This document shows, in pieces, positions 13,023 through 25,149 of a stretch of DNA of 64,000 nt (positions within the stretch are counted from its first letter, which is position 1; the number at the start of each line of letters is the position of its first letter). Below the pieces are notes generated by a model, which did no database searches, was not told the DNA's origin, and saw only the letters and a list, made by a program, of their open reading frames with translations. The stretch is from Mytilus californianus. Taxonomy: Eukaryota; Mollusca; Bivalvia; Mytilida; Mytilidae. Location: positions 115,906,771-115,970,770 of the forward strand of contig NW_026262581.1 of assembly GCF_021869535.1 (NCBI RefSeq). Direction: 5' to 3'. The position numbers and the translations under genes are program-made.

Positions 13023-16000
13023 GTAAATATATCTTCATTTTTGCTTTTTAGTTAAACACAGTACCCTATTTTGATATTTTGATATATACTGGTATAATCT
13101 TGTATCCAAAACTATATTATAAATCTGTTGTAATTGACATGTACATCCATCGTGGATTAAGTAGAGAAGCTTACAAGGTACTTCTTACATCCGCATCTTA
13201 TATATTTTACACAATAATCTTGCCCAAACACTATCAATGCTGTGTACAGAGATCCGTCGAAAATCAAATATAAGACTGTTATTGAAATTTATAGGTATAT
13301 TCTCTGCATTTTCAGGGACTATTATAGCTGGACTATGTGCTCCTTGTTGTGCGAGATCTGAACTAGGAATAAAAGATTACAGTTGTGTGTCTGCTTGTGT
13401 TATTATAGGAGTAGGATTTCTTCAACTTCTCTTGACAGCTTGCTTTCTGATAGGTTGGGTATGGAGTGCAATATGGGGAATAGCATTGATAGGAACAGCA
13501 TGTAAGTATAAAATATAACTCCATTGATAGGCATAATTATATACACATCGGAAGTTTTAAGTGTTTGAATATAAAAAAAGACAATTTGTTTTTAACGTGT
13601 AATATTTCTATTAAGTTCAATATGACATTTTCAATAGAAAGACTGATAGGCTTTTTATTTTTCATATACAAAGATTTTCGTCTTAATAGTAATGAAATAA
13701 ATTAGCGATCAAGAATAACTGTACACCAAAAAGCTAATCTCAGCACAGGAATACCTCCATGATATTAACTTAAGTATATGAAGTTGATATGTGTTAATAC
13801 GAGGTCAAACGTTTTTCAAAAATCCTTTTCATATGAATTCATTTGATTCATAATTATATGTTGTTCGGAAATAAAAGAAATAAAAGAATTTTGATGGGAA
13901 AAGTTTGATTTAATAGTTTTAAAGCTAAAGAATTCAATATTCTTTCAAATAAAAACAGCACATAGCCTTTGTACTCCGTGCTAGCGAAGTCGAATTGAGC
14001 CTTTGGAGTAAAAGCAAGACTTCCAAATTGGCACAATATTCATTTGCTGCGTATCACGTTAAAATTAAGAACCCTTGCAACAGCTCTTTAATGTGTCCAT
14101 AGGCGGCCTGTTGCATAGCAAAATATCTGCTCCTTTCCAACATATTCCAGTGTCAGTCAAAATTTCCGCTCATCATCCCGCGTTAGACACACTTTGCAGA
14201 ACTTATACATACTCTATTTATTTTTAATGTTATATCGTCATGAAAATGTTTGAAATATTTGTAACTGGGCGATAAGCAAACAACAGACAAGAATCATAAC
14301 AATACATTGCTCTTTGGTCGAGTTGTTGTCTCTTTGACACATTCCCCATTTCCATTCTCAATTTTAAGACTTAATAAAAGGATGAAGAAGTTACTCAAGC
14401 AGAAGGGGTGTACTTACACGAGTAGGCGAATAAAACTTGACCTGTTGATTTAAAAAGAGCATTTCAATTTGAAATACCTAAGTAAACATTAGTCCCCTAT
14501 GATAAAATATCGACCCTTTATGGTTTGTAGTCGCTTATCTGACATACGAATTGAATACAAGTATTTATTTTTCTCACGGTTTTTTGCTCTGACTTAAACT
14601 TTTTGACTCCCAGATACCAAGCATGTGCAAAAGATGCAATCAATCTGCAAAGAAGAAAAAACTGGATGTATAGAACCTGGTACATATAAAAACATGTTTC
14701 TTGGTTTAGATTGGACTGTCTTTTTTCTTTCCTTTTTTAACAAATGTAAGGTTTATTCTAATGTATATTACAATATGCTTTATTTTGTCTTCTGCAGCTG
14801 ATTTTTCAAATTACAATCCGTTAGATCCAGAATCAACATACTGGCGTAATAGACCGTCATCAAACCGATCCCGGCGAAGTATCAGGCCTCGATCAAACTT
14901 CATCTATCCTATGAGAGCACCATCAAACGTGGACTATAATAGTCCTCCTCCTCCATACCAAATGTTCGGAACACCCCCACCTCGTTACGCATCTAGACCT
15001 TCATCCGAAAGATACAGAAGTACTACAGCATCACCATTAACAACAAGACGGCTAAATGAGGTGTCATCTGCAAGAACTGTAAGTTTGAAATAAACTTAAC
15101 ATGAATAGGCCTCTTATAAGGTATTTTTTATGATTATTGTGTTTTAGTTAATTGAATCGAAGAAACACAAACCTTTTAACCTTCTATCTATCCGGTTGAA
15201 TTTAAATGTGGTTATTTTTATGCCCCACTTAGGGGCATTATGTTTTTCGGTCTGTGCGTCCGTTCGTCCGTCCGTCCGTCTGTCCCGCTTCAGATTAACG
15301 TTTTTGGTCAAGGTCGTTTTTGATGAAGTTGAAGTCCAATCAACTTGAAACTAAGTACACATGTTCCCTATGATATGATCTTTCTTAATTTTAATGCCAA
15401 ATTAGAGTTTTGACCCCAATTTCACGGTCCACTGAACATAGAAAATGATAGTGCGAGTGGGGCATCCGTGTACTATGGACACATTCTTGTTTTTTATTCT
15501 TTTTAAATATAATTATAATAACAGAAACCGCAGAAAAATTTAGACAACACACCAACAATTTGCCCATGGCCAAGTAAAATCGATTGCCAAATTGATTTTT
15601 TGGCTGTGGTTAAGTAAGCAGCACATATTTGTCTACATATATTGAAGTGGGAGAGATAACATGAAACAAGTTGCAATATGAATATATCGATTCCCAGATT
15701 CTGAATTTTGGGTGGAATGGAGAAAAACGACCTTTTTTTATTACTTCCACCGGAAAAAAGCACGGTGTATTATATGGACTGTGGTAGATGGTAACTTAAC
15801 ACTTCTTCGTATTTTTATATGTATCGTATGGTCTTATAATCGCGAATAGAAACAGTCTCTTAGCGACATTTCTTTAACATTGCTACCATCGTGTGGATGT
15901 GGTTTACAGAATATACAATAATAGGCCAAAAAATAAATAATAGCAACAGTCTCTTAGCGATATTTCTGTAACATTGCTACCATCGTGTGGATGGGGTTTA

Positions 16001-19000
16001 CAGAATAGACAATAATATACCAAAAAATAAAGAATAGAAACAGTCTCTTACCGATATTTCTGTAGCATTGCTACCATTGTGTGGATGGGGTTTACAGAAT
16101 AGACAATAATAGGCCAAAAAATAAAGAATAGAAACAAATGTCAAACAAACAAAACTAGAGAATAAAGGGTGCAAAAGTATGAAGACTAGAGAATAAAGGG
16201 TGCAAAAGTATAAAGACTAGAGAATAATAGGCAAAAGTATAAAGACTAGAGAATAAAGGTGCAAAAGTATAAAGACTAGAGAATAAGGGTGCAAAAGTAT
16301 AAAGACTAGAGAATAAAGGGTGCAAAAGTATAAAGACTAGAGAATAATAGGCAAAAGTATAAAGACTAGAGAATAAAGGTGCAAAAGTATAAAGACTAGA
16401 GAATAAAGGGTGCAAAAGTATAAAGACTAGAGAATAAAGGGTGCAAAAGTATAAAGACTAGAGAATAATAGGCAAAAGTATAAAGACTAGAGAATAAAGG
16501 GAGCAAAAGTATAAAGACTAGAGAATAAAGGGTGCAAAAGTATAAAGACTAGAGAACAATAGGCAAAAGTATAAAGACTAGAGAATAAAGGGTGCAAAAG
16601 TATAAAGACTTGAGAATAATAGGCAAAAGTATAAAGACTAGAGAATAAAGGGTGCAAAAGTATAAAGACTAGAGAATAAAGGGTGCAAAAGTATAAAGAC
16701 TAGAGAATAATAGGCAAAAGTATAAAGACTAGAGAATAAAGGGTGCAAAAGTATAAAGACTAGAGAATAAAGGGTGCAAAAGTATAAAGACTAGAGAATA
16801 AAGGGTGCAAAAGTATAAAGACTAGAGAATAAAGGGAGCAAAAGTATAAAGACTAGAGAATAAAGGGTGCAAAAGTTTAAAGACTAGAGAATAAAGGGTG
16901 CAAAAGTATAAAGACTAGAGAATAAAGGGTGCAAAAGTATAAAGACTAGAGAATAATAGGCAAAAGTATAAAGACTAGAGAATAAAGGGTGCAAAAGTAT
17001 AAAGACTAGAGAATAAAGGGTGCAAAAGTATAAAGACTAGAGAATAAAGGGAGCAAAAGTATAAAGACTAGAGAATAAAGGGAGCAAAGGTATAAAGACT
17101 AGAGAATAAAGGGTGCAAAAGTATAAAGACTAGAGAATAAAGGTGCAAAAGTATAAAGACTAGAGAATAAAGGGTGCAAAAGTATAAAGACTAGAGAATA
17201 AAGGGTGCAAAAGTATAAAGACTAGAGAATAATAGGCAAAAGTATAAAGACTAGAGAATAAAGGGAGCAAAAGTATAAAGACTAGAGAATAAAGGGTGCA
17301 AAAGTATAAAGACTAGAGAATAAAGGGAGCAAAAGTATAAAGACTAGAGAATAAAGGGAGCAAAGGTATAAAGACTAGAGAATAAAGGGTGCAAAAGTAT
17401 AAAGACTAGAGAACAATAGGCAAAAGTATAAAGACTAGAGAATAAAGGGTGCAAAAGTATAAAGACTTGAGAATAATAGGCAAAAGTATAAAGACTAGAG
17501 AATAAAGGGTGCAAAAGTATAAAGACTAGAGAATAAAGGGTGCAAAAGTATAAAGACTAGAGAATAATAGGCAAAAGTATAAAGACTAGAGAATAAAGGG
17601 TGCAAAAGTATAAAGACTAGAGAATAAAGGGTGCAAAAGTATAAAGACTAGAGAATAAAGGGTGCAAAAGTATAAAGACTAGAGAATAAAGGGAGCAAAA
17701 GTATAAAGACTAGAGAATAAAGGGTGCAAAAGTTTAAAGACTAGAGAATAAAGGGTGCAAAAGTATAAAGACTAGAGAATAAAGGGTGCAAAAGTATAAA
17801 GACTAGAGAATAATAGGCAAAAGTATAAAGACTAGAGAATAAAGGGTGCAAAAGTATAAAGACTAGAGAATAAAGGGTGCAAAAGTATAAAGACTAGAGA
17901 ATAAAGGGAGCAAAAGTATAAAGACTAGAGAATAAAGGGAGCAAAGGTATAAAGACTAGAGAATAAAGGGTGCAAAAGTATAAAGACTAGAGAATAAAGG
18001 TGCAAAAGTATAAAGACTAGAGAATAAAGGGTGCAAAAGTATAAAGACTAGAGAATAAAGGGTGCAAAAGTATAAAGACTAGAGAATAATAGGCAAAAGT
18101 ATAAAGACTAGAGAATAAAGGGAGCAAAAGTATAAAGACTAGAGAATAAAGGGTGCAAAAGTATAAAGACTAGAGAACAATAGGCAAAAGTATAAAGACT
18201 AGAGAATAAAGGGTGCAAAAGTATAAAGACTTGAGAATAATAGGCAAAAGTATAAAGACTAGAGAATAAAGGGTGCAAAAGTATAAAGACTAGAGAATAA
18301 TAGGCAAAAGTATAAAGACTAGAGAATAAAGGGTGCAAAAGTATAAAGACTAGAGAATAAAGGGTGCAAAAGTATAAAGACTAGAGAATAAAGGGTGCAA
18401 AAGTATAAAGACTAGAGAATAAAGGGAGCAAAAGTATAAAGACTAGAGAATAAAGGGTGCAAAAGTATAAAGACTGGAGAATAAAGGGTGCAAAAGTATA
18501 AAGACTAGAGAATAAAGGGTGCAAAAGTATAAAGACTAGAGAATAAAGGGTGCAAAAGTATAAAGACTAGAGAATAATAGGCAAAAGTATAAAGACTAGA
18601 GAATAAAGGGTGCAAAAGTATAAAGACTAGAGAATAAAGGGTGCAAAAGTATAAAGACTAGAGAATAAAGGGAGCAAAAGTATAAAGACTAGAGAATAAA
18701 GGGAGCAAAAGTATAAAGACTAGAGAATAAAGGGAGCAAAAGTATAAAGACTAGAGAATAAAGGGTGCAAAAGTATAAAGACTAGAGAATAAAGGGTGCA
18801 AAAGTATAAAGACTAGAGAATAAAGGGAGCAAAAGTATAAAGACTAGAGAATAAAGGTGCAAAAGTATAAAGACTAGAGAATAAAGGGTGCAAAAGTATA
18901 AAGACTAGAGAATAAAGGGTGCAAAAGTATAAAGACTAGAGAATAATAGGCAAAAGTATAAAGACTAGAGAATAAAGGGTGCAAAAGTATAAAGACTAGA

Positions 19001-22000
19001 GAATAAAGGGTGCAAAAGTATAAAGACTAAAGAATAAAGGGTGCAAAAGTATAAAGACTAGAGAATAAAGGTGCAAAAGTATAAAGACTAGAGAATAAAG
19101 GTGCAAAAGTATAAAGACTAGAGAATAAAGGGTGCAAAAGTATAAAGACTAGAGAATAAAGGGTGCAAAAGTATAAAGACTAGAGAATAATAGGCAAAAG
19201 TATAAAGACTATAGAATAAAGGGAGCAAAAGTATAAAGACTAGAAAATAAAGGGTGCAAAAGTATAAAGACTAGAGAACAATAGGCAAAAGTATAAAGAC
19301 TAGAGAATAAAGGGTGCAAAAGTATAAAGACTTGAGAATAATAGGCAAAAGTATAAAGACTAGAGAATAAAGGGTGCAAAAGTATAAAGACTAGAGAATA
19401 AAGGGTGCAAAAGTATAAAGACTAGAGAATAATAGGCAAAAGTATAAAGACTAGAGAATAAAGGGTGCAAAAGTATAAAGACTAGAGAATAAAGGGTGCA
19501 AAAGTATAAAGACTAGAGAATAAAGGGTGCAAAAGTATAAAGACTAGAGAATAAAGGGAGCAAAAGTATAAAGACTAGAGAATAAAGGGTGCAAAAGTAT
19601 AAAGACTAGAGAATAAAGGGTGCAAAAGTATAAAGACTAGAGAATAAAGGGTGCAAAAGTATAAAGACTAGAGAATAAAGGGTGCAAAAGTATAAAGACT
19701 AGAGAATAATAGGCAAAAGTATAAAGACTAGAGAATAAAGGGTGCAAAAGTATAAAGACTAGAGAATAAAGGGTGCAAAAGTATAAAGACTAGAGAATAA
19801 AGGGAGCAAAAGTATAAAGACTAGAGAATAAAGGGTGCAAAAGTATAAAGACTAGAGAATAAAGGGTGCAAAAGTATAAAGACTAGAGAATAAAGGGTGC
19901 AAAAGTATAAAGACTAGAGAATAAAGGGTGCAAAAGTATAAAGACTAGAGAATAAAGGGAGCAAAAGTATAAAGACTAGAGAATAATAGGCAAAAGTATA
20001 AAGACTAGAGAATAAAGGGTGCAAAAGTATAAAGACTAGAGAATAAAGGGTGCAAAAGTATAAAGACTAGAGAATAAAGGGTGCAAAAGTATAAAGACTA
20101 GAGAATAAAGGGTGTAAAAGTATAAAGACTAGAGAATAATAGGCAAAAGTATAAAGACTAGAGAATAAAGGGTGCAAAAGTATAAAGACTAGAGAATAAT
20201 AGGCAAAAGTATAAAGACTAGAGAATAAAGGTGCAAAAGTATAAAGACTAGAGAATAAAGGGTGCAAAAGTATAAAGACTAGAGAATAAAGGGTGCAAAA
20301 GTATAAAGACTAGAGAATAAAGGGTGTAAAAGTATAAAGACTAGAGAATAAAGGGAGCAAAAGTATAAAGACTAGAGAATAAAGGGTGCAAAAGTTTAAA
20401 GACTAGAGAATAAAGGGTGCAAAAGTATAAAGACTAGAGAATAAAGGGTGCAAAAGTATAAAGACTAGAGAATAATAGGCAAAAGTATAAAGACTAGAGA
20501 ATAAAGGGTGCAAAAGTATAAAGATTGAGAATAATAGGCAAAAGTATAAAGACTAGAGAATAAAGGGAGCAAAAGTATAAAGACTAGAGAATAAAGGGTG
20601 CAAAAGTATAAAGACTAGAGAACAATAGGCAAAAGTATAAAGACTAGAGAATAAAGGGTGCAAAAGTATAAAGACTTGAGAATAATAGGCAAAAGTATAA
20701 AGACTAGAGAATAAAGGGTGCAAAAGTATAAAGACTAGAGAACAATAGGCAAAAGTATAAAGACTAGAGAATAAAGGGTGCAAAAGTATAAAGACTTGAG
20801 AATAAGGGTGCAAAAGTATAAAGACTAGAGAATAAAGGGTGCAAAAGTATAAAGACTAGTCTAAGAGAATAAAGGGTGCAAAAGTATAAAGACTAGAGAA
20901 TAATAGGCAAAAGTATAAAGACTAGAGAATAAAGGGAGCAAAAGTATAAAGACTAGAGAATAAAGGGTGCAAAAGTATAAAGACTAGAGAATAATAGGCA
21001 AAAGTATAAAGACTAGAGAATAAAGGGTGCAAAAGTATAAAGACTAGAGAATAATAGGCAAAAGTATAAAGACTAGAGAATAAAGGGTGCAAAAGTATAA
21101 AGACTAGAGAATAAAGGGTGCTAAAGTATAAAGACTAGAGAATAATGGGCAAAAGTATAAAGACTAGAGAATAAAGGGTGCAAAAGTATAAAGACTAGAG
21201 AATAAAGGGTGCAAAAGTATAAAGACTAGAGAATAAAGGGAGCAAAAGTATAAAGACTAGAGAATAAAGGTGCAAAAGTATAAAAACTAGAGAACAATAG
21301 GCAAAAGTATAAAGACTAGAGAATAAAGGGTGCAAAAGTATAAAGACTTGAGAATAATAGGCAAAAGTATAAAGACTAGAGAATAAAGGGTGCAAAAGTA
21401 TAAAAACTAGAGAATAATAGGCAAAAAAATAAAGAAGAGAGAAAAATGACCTAACATTTAAAGAATACAGAAAGGAACGACTCCCAACCAGACCCACTCT
21501 TGAATGTGTACTATTAATTTATTAGTAGTTATAACTGCCATACCATCGTGAGATAGAATGCTCAAAACTTTTTCCAATAGCCTATACCCTTGCTGTTTGA
21601 GGATATATAAATTTTCCTTGTTTTAGTTCGAAGAGATTATCGGGCTGAAAGTACTTGCTTTATATGGAATTTGTTCGGGTAACAGCATACTTTACACATA
21701 TGCTATTGATATCAACTGCATCTTTAACATCTTGGACTGATGTAAATGTATATGGCCAATTAACCTTGTTTAAAAGTAGCGTTTCTGTTGGTTCAAGGTT
21801 ACAGTACTATGTGAAATAAGCCAAATAAAAAAAAACCCATTTCATAACCGTTTTGTCATACGTGTGTGACATTACAGATAAAATATGCTCTAAATTTTCT
21901 AAATTTCCCACGCTTCTGCATAATGAGAAACCGCAAATAGAAAATACATTTCTAAAATGATTGAAAATGGCGAGTAAAGGATAACCTTATAGAAACAATT

Positions 22001-24245
22001 CATATGCTTAAAGGCTATAAAAGGAATGCATTGCTATGGTATGAGTGCATGTTATATGTAAAAATAAGAAGACGTGGTATAATTGCCAATGAAACAACTC
22101 TCCACCAGAGACCAAATGACATAGAAATTAACAACTATAGGTCACCGTACGGCCTTCAACAACGAGCGAGACCTATATATAAATGGTTTGAAACACAAGT
22201 CCTAGAATAATTCAGACAGACAAAACATGTATATATTGGAGGTAACATGTAACTGTAAACATTCTTGTCCTCTGGTGGATAGTTGTCCCATTGGCAACCA
22301 TACCTCGTCTCCTTATTTTTATATACCATATGTAATGTTGATATCACATAAGATTGTTTAATATACCCGTCTTATTCCCAATAACCGGACTTACCATTAC
22401 ATAGGAGATTTTGGCATCCTAAAAAGAAAAGAAAAAACAACTGATAACTTGAAAGGATCGCAGTGATTTTTTTTGTTGATTTTTTATAAGTTATGACAAC
22501 ATAACTTTCGTCAAACTGAATCAGATTGTAGTTTTGATGTTTTGAACTCCCGAACTGACTTAAATGTTTGTTTTTAATAGATGACAACGACACAAATAAT
22601 GGAAGATTCTAGTGAAGTTATGTCTTGGGATTGTCCCCAGTGCAATAGAGTATATGAGGCTGATATTCGTAAAGTATGTTTATACTGAAAACAATTTAAC
22701 AATTTTGTCGAAAATATATGTAAAACTTGGTCAAAGTTTCAAATAATAATCTTGTTATTCCTTCTGTGGCTGTATTTCACGTAAGCTGACGTAAACTGAA
22801 TTACTATTACCACACCAGCAGTAAGAGTGTTACAAAAAACGTAAACAAAAATCCTACAAAAAATGCATCAGTTAATCTAAGATTGGCGAATGCTATGAAC
22901 TAATCTCATTTAATGGGTGGTTCTTTTTAAGTATATACAGTTAAAGCAACTGCTCTCAATATGCTCAGTAGTCCTTCCTCACAATGATATTGGTTGTTTT
23001 GATACATATCAGAATAAGTTGTGTAAAATATATATTCTTCAAACAATTCCATAATAGCTGGTGCACAACTTCAACATGTGTTCAATCTTTCTGTGAAGTC
23101 GTCATGGTGGGTCTTGGTTGAAAACTTGTACCTCTGCCATAAATTTTGCTGAAAAATTACTGAGGTCCGAAGTCTGGAAAATGAGAAAACAGTCCTTAAA
23201 CAATTTCATAACAGCAGTTGTACAACTTCAACAAATGTACAATCTTCCTATGAAGTTGCATGGACCTGGGTTGAAAACTATAGGCCGAGTAGTTGATAAC
23301 ACAAAACTTTTACCCTCATTCATAAATTTTGCTAAAAATTACTAGTTTCCAAGTCCGGAAAAATGAGCATAAATTCTTCAAACAATTCAATAATAGCAGG
23401 TCCACAACTTCAACATATGCGCAAACGTCCTGTGATGTTTCAGGAACTGGGTTTCAAACTGTGGGAGTTGATTACACAAATTAGGTACCAACTTTTCCCC
23501 TCTCAAATCCGCTCAACCCGGCCAAAAATCAAATAATCAGTTTGCATGTATATTGTTATTTTTTTTAAGTATTGCATACTATTTTACTTTTAACTAAGAT
23601 CAATTAATCGAAATCCAAAATCACTTACCAAAAATCTTTTCAAATAACTAAACAAATAGAAAATTGTATTCCTGACTTGGTACAGGACTCTTTACGAAAA
23701 CATAATATAATAATCATATATATATATATATATATAGGAACTTATATTACGAATCAAAACAACACAAAATACATTTGAAATTTGTTTCACAACGATCTTA
23801 TGGAAATATAATTGGTCTAAGACAGGTCCATGATAAACGAAATAATTAAATCAACTGAAATCAAAGAAAATGATTCCTTTCTTTCAACAAAAGTTAATAC
23901 TACAGATGCATAGCAACTTTTAGGCTGTTTCAATATTGAGTTAAACTCGAAGTAGTGTAAGTGTCCTCAACACGAAAACAATGTTAATTTTGATTAACAA
24001 AACATGACAATCTGATTCAAATTCCCGCGTCTTTTGCAGGTGTCGTCTAGCATATATATTAAAATAAATGTATAAACATATAAATTCGTCTTTTCCCGTT
24101 TTAGCATCTTTGTCGGCGTTGTTCAAGAGATGTTTGTGGAAGGTGTTATACTAAGGTATTGAGAACTCGTGCTGAAGACAGAGTAACCGTGTGTGATAAA
24201 TGTTTTACAGAAATCTCACAGGATCCAAGGATGCAAAGAATCTGA
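12728..24245 (+). CDS. SPEC3/Stum membrane protein with C-terminal FYVE-like finger (five-exon gene)
   Basis: Model: join 12728-13022, 13316-13501, 14798-15078, 22581-22673, 24105-24245; 996 bases, 331 residues, phases 1-1-0-0 with no internal stop. Residues 1-77 are polar and carry the repeat RIDRLxDRGT twice. About 80-160 form the SPEC3/Stum domain: a hydrophobic hairpin ending LNFILPGFGTIIAG, a CCAR turn and FLIGWVWSAIWG. About 161-254 are Arg/Ser/Pro-rich with PPPPY near the middle. 270-319 form a zinc finger. SPEC3 is known as a sea-urchin ciliated-cell protein and Stum from fly mechanosensory neurons. A FYVE-like tail would suggest endosomal phosphoinositide contact, but that is inference. 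Joining exons 1-2 is secure; exons 4-5 are linked by phase and strong splice sites only and could be a separate small gene. Confidence 0.65.
13316..13501 (+). CDS. SPEC3-FYVE gene, exon 2 (membrane core)
   Basis: Acceptor TCTCTGCATTTTCAG and donor T|GTAAGT are both strong. The 186 bases encode TIIAGLCAPCCARSELG, then a long hydrophobic stretch and CFLIGWVWSAIWGIALIG, the diagnostic SPEC3/Stum core. Length and phases equal those of 42894-43079. Confidence 0.85.
14614..14679 (+). other. Possible 66-bp cassette exon of the SPEC3-FYVE gene
   Basis: A pyrimidine-rich acceptor (ttttgactcccag) opens a 66-base stretch without stops in the frame left by exon 2, closed by a weaker donor CTG|GTACAT in the phase needed by exon 3. 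It would add YTKHVQKMQSICKEEKTGC and three more residues. An open stretch this short is not rare by chance. Confidence 0.25.
14798..15078 (+). CDS. SPEC3-FYVE gene, exon 3 (proline/arginine linker)
   Basis: Acceptor TTGTCTTCTGCAG and donor ACT|GTAAGT. It encodes a low-complexity cytosolic linker rich in Arg, Ser and Pro, with YNSPPPPYQMFGTPPPRY, a PPxY motif that WW domains can bind. Reading through the donor gives VSLK and a stop, so intron retention would yield a 258-residue form without the finger. Confidence 0.75.
15220..15492. mobile_element. TATGCCCCA...TGGGGCAT mussel-type short element
   Basis: Starts tatgccccacttaggggca and ends near gtggggcatccgtg followed by tactatggacacattcttg. 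It contains a run of GTCCGT units and 'gaagtccaatcaacttgaaac'. I recognise it as a very abundant bivalve repeat. Non-coding. Confidence 0.7.
15840..16140. repeat. Three tandem copies of a 107-bp unit
   Basis: Each copy has cagtctcttagcgatatttc, 'aacattgctaccatcgtgtgg' and 'gtttacagaatagacaataa', then aaaaaataaagaatag. The last part resembles the minisatellite unit that follows immediately, so this block may be the seed from which the array grew. Confidence 0.8.
16151..21435. repeat. Minisatellite, about 30-bp unit, about 175 copies, higher-order structure
   Basis: The main unit is gactagagaataaagggtg + caaaagtataaa (31 bp). Variants are a 29-bp form (taataggcaaaagt), a 30-bp form (aaaggtgc) and point variants (gggagc, gaacaat, acttgag, agtttaaa). 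The order of variants repeats: the block from 16554 recurs at 17411, 857 bases later, as far as I compared. The gaacaat marker recurs near 18174 and 19276 and several times near 20620-20740. The unit length breaks frame, so the reading frames in it are not genes. Confidence 0.95.
22581..22673 (+). CDS. SPEC3-FYVE gene, exon 4 (first half of finger)
   Basis: Acceptor TTGTTTTTAATAG, donor AAA|GTATGT, 93 bases, phase 0 both sides. It encodes SWDCPQCNRVYEADIRK: the first CxxC pair and the RK before the central cysteine cluster. It begins with ATG, so it could instead start a separate 77-residue protein. Confidence 0.65.
23034..23490. repeat. Three diverged tandem units in intron 4
   Basis: The block 'ttcttcaaacaattccataatag' starts copies at about 23035, 23191 and 23373. 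Each also has acttcaacatatg and ataaattttgctgaaaaatt. A (ta)n tract follows at 23717-23738. Confidence 0.7.
24105..24245 (+). CDS. SPEC3-FYVE gene, exon 5 (second half of finger, stop)
   Basis: Acceptor CTTTTCCCGTTTTAG. Encodes HLCRRCSRDVCGRCYTK and then RVTVCDKCF. With exon 4 the cysteine spacing is C-x2-C-x12-C-x2-C-x4-C-x2-C-x15-C-x2-C, the FYVE pattern. R(R/K)HHCRxCG is RKHLCRRCS here, so one basic-motif histidine and the glycine are replaced. Stop TGA at 24243. Confidence 0.7.
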   Translation, partial: HLCRRCSRDVCGRCYTKVLRTRAEDRVTVCDKCFTEISQDPRMQRI

Positions 24246-24440
24246 AAAATTGAGAAACTAACATTTCAGTACTGCTGCTAGTCAGCGTTAATCAAAATAA
24301 GAAACTAATTCTAAAATAATAGCAATGAATTTAAGAATAGTATTTAAACTGTCTAGTCCGCTGGTTCGGATGTTCATGTGCAGTCGCAGTTCTTTTTATC
24401 AACTATATTACCTTATAAAATAAATAAATATTATTTGTTT
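24246..24440 (+). other. 3' UTR and poly(A) signal of the SPEC3-FYVE gene
   Basis: AATAAA at 24419-24424, overlapping a second AATAAA-like run, 174 bases after the stop. Inferred from the hexamer only. Confidence 0.45.
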
Positions 24441-25149
24441 GAAAACATTCTTTATTGGTACTCACAATTTCCAACCTGAAGTGATCTTGCATTATACTGA
24501 CCGACGTTTAAAAGTGATCATCTCATCCTTTCATCGATCTTGAGATTAGATTTTCTCACTTTAATCATCATGAAATTTGTGACAAGCAGGACAACTTTTC
24601 ATTTCCTATTGTCAGTTTTCCTTTCTTTTATGTTGATGAAGTGTATACATTTTTCAGTTGGATCGATGTGCACGCAATCGTAGTGACGAATCAGATTGAA
24701 ATAACCACAAAATTGCCGTTGACAAATACATTCAAGGGGAAAACTTACGCAGCTACTTCGACGGCTGTTTTAATTCTATTAATGGCACAGAACTGTTAGC
24801 TCAGATCAGTGTATATACATGCGTATGTATTTTGTTGGTTTAACTGTTTAACCTTGATATATCGACCATGAATCTGACAGTTCTAATTTGTTTTTCCCCC
24901 TTTTAACCGTATAACAAATACTTCACTTCAAATTAACGAAGAAGAATGTTTTGAGACCTCATTGACAAACATTGGCTTACAGTTAATGTCATTTGTCAGC
25001 TTCCAAACTGACTGCTAGGACATTTTATTTTTACCTTCTCGACTATTTACAAACTAGATGTACCCCATACCTAATCACAAACTGATACATTGTCGACGCC
25101 GCTGCCGACGACGACGACGTCGCCAGAAACAGCACGCATAAGTCTGGCT

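Larger units (their letters stand above)
15079..22580 (+). other. Intron 3 of the SPEC3-FYVE gene (7.5 kb, repeat-filled)
   Basis: Bounded by the GTAAGT donor and TTTTTAATAG acceptor. It holds the TATGCCCCA element (15220-15492), three 107-bp tandem units (about 15840-16140), the 5.3-kb minisatellite and non-repetitive AT-rich DNA (21440-22000 and 22340-22580). Confidence 0.6.

Noticed and set aside
14761-14797. ATG at 14761 as a gene start for the Pro-rich ORF
   Set aside because: A strong acceptor TTGTCTTCTGCAG lies between it and the linker, and the phase matches exon 2 exactly; the ATG is intronic.
16151-21435. Repeat-spacer look of a CRISPR array
   Set aside because: There are no unique spacers; the whole unit repeats, and the surroundings are a spliced animal genome.
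16155-21497. Several minus-strand frames encoding repeats like HPLFSSLYTFAYYSLVFIL
   Set aside because: They are translations of the minisatellite. Unit lengths of 29, 30 and 31 bp shift frame constantly and there is no start context or splice structure.
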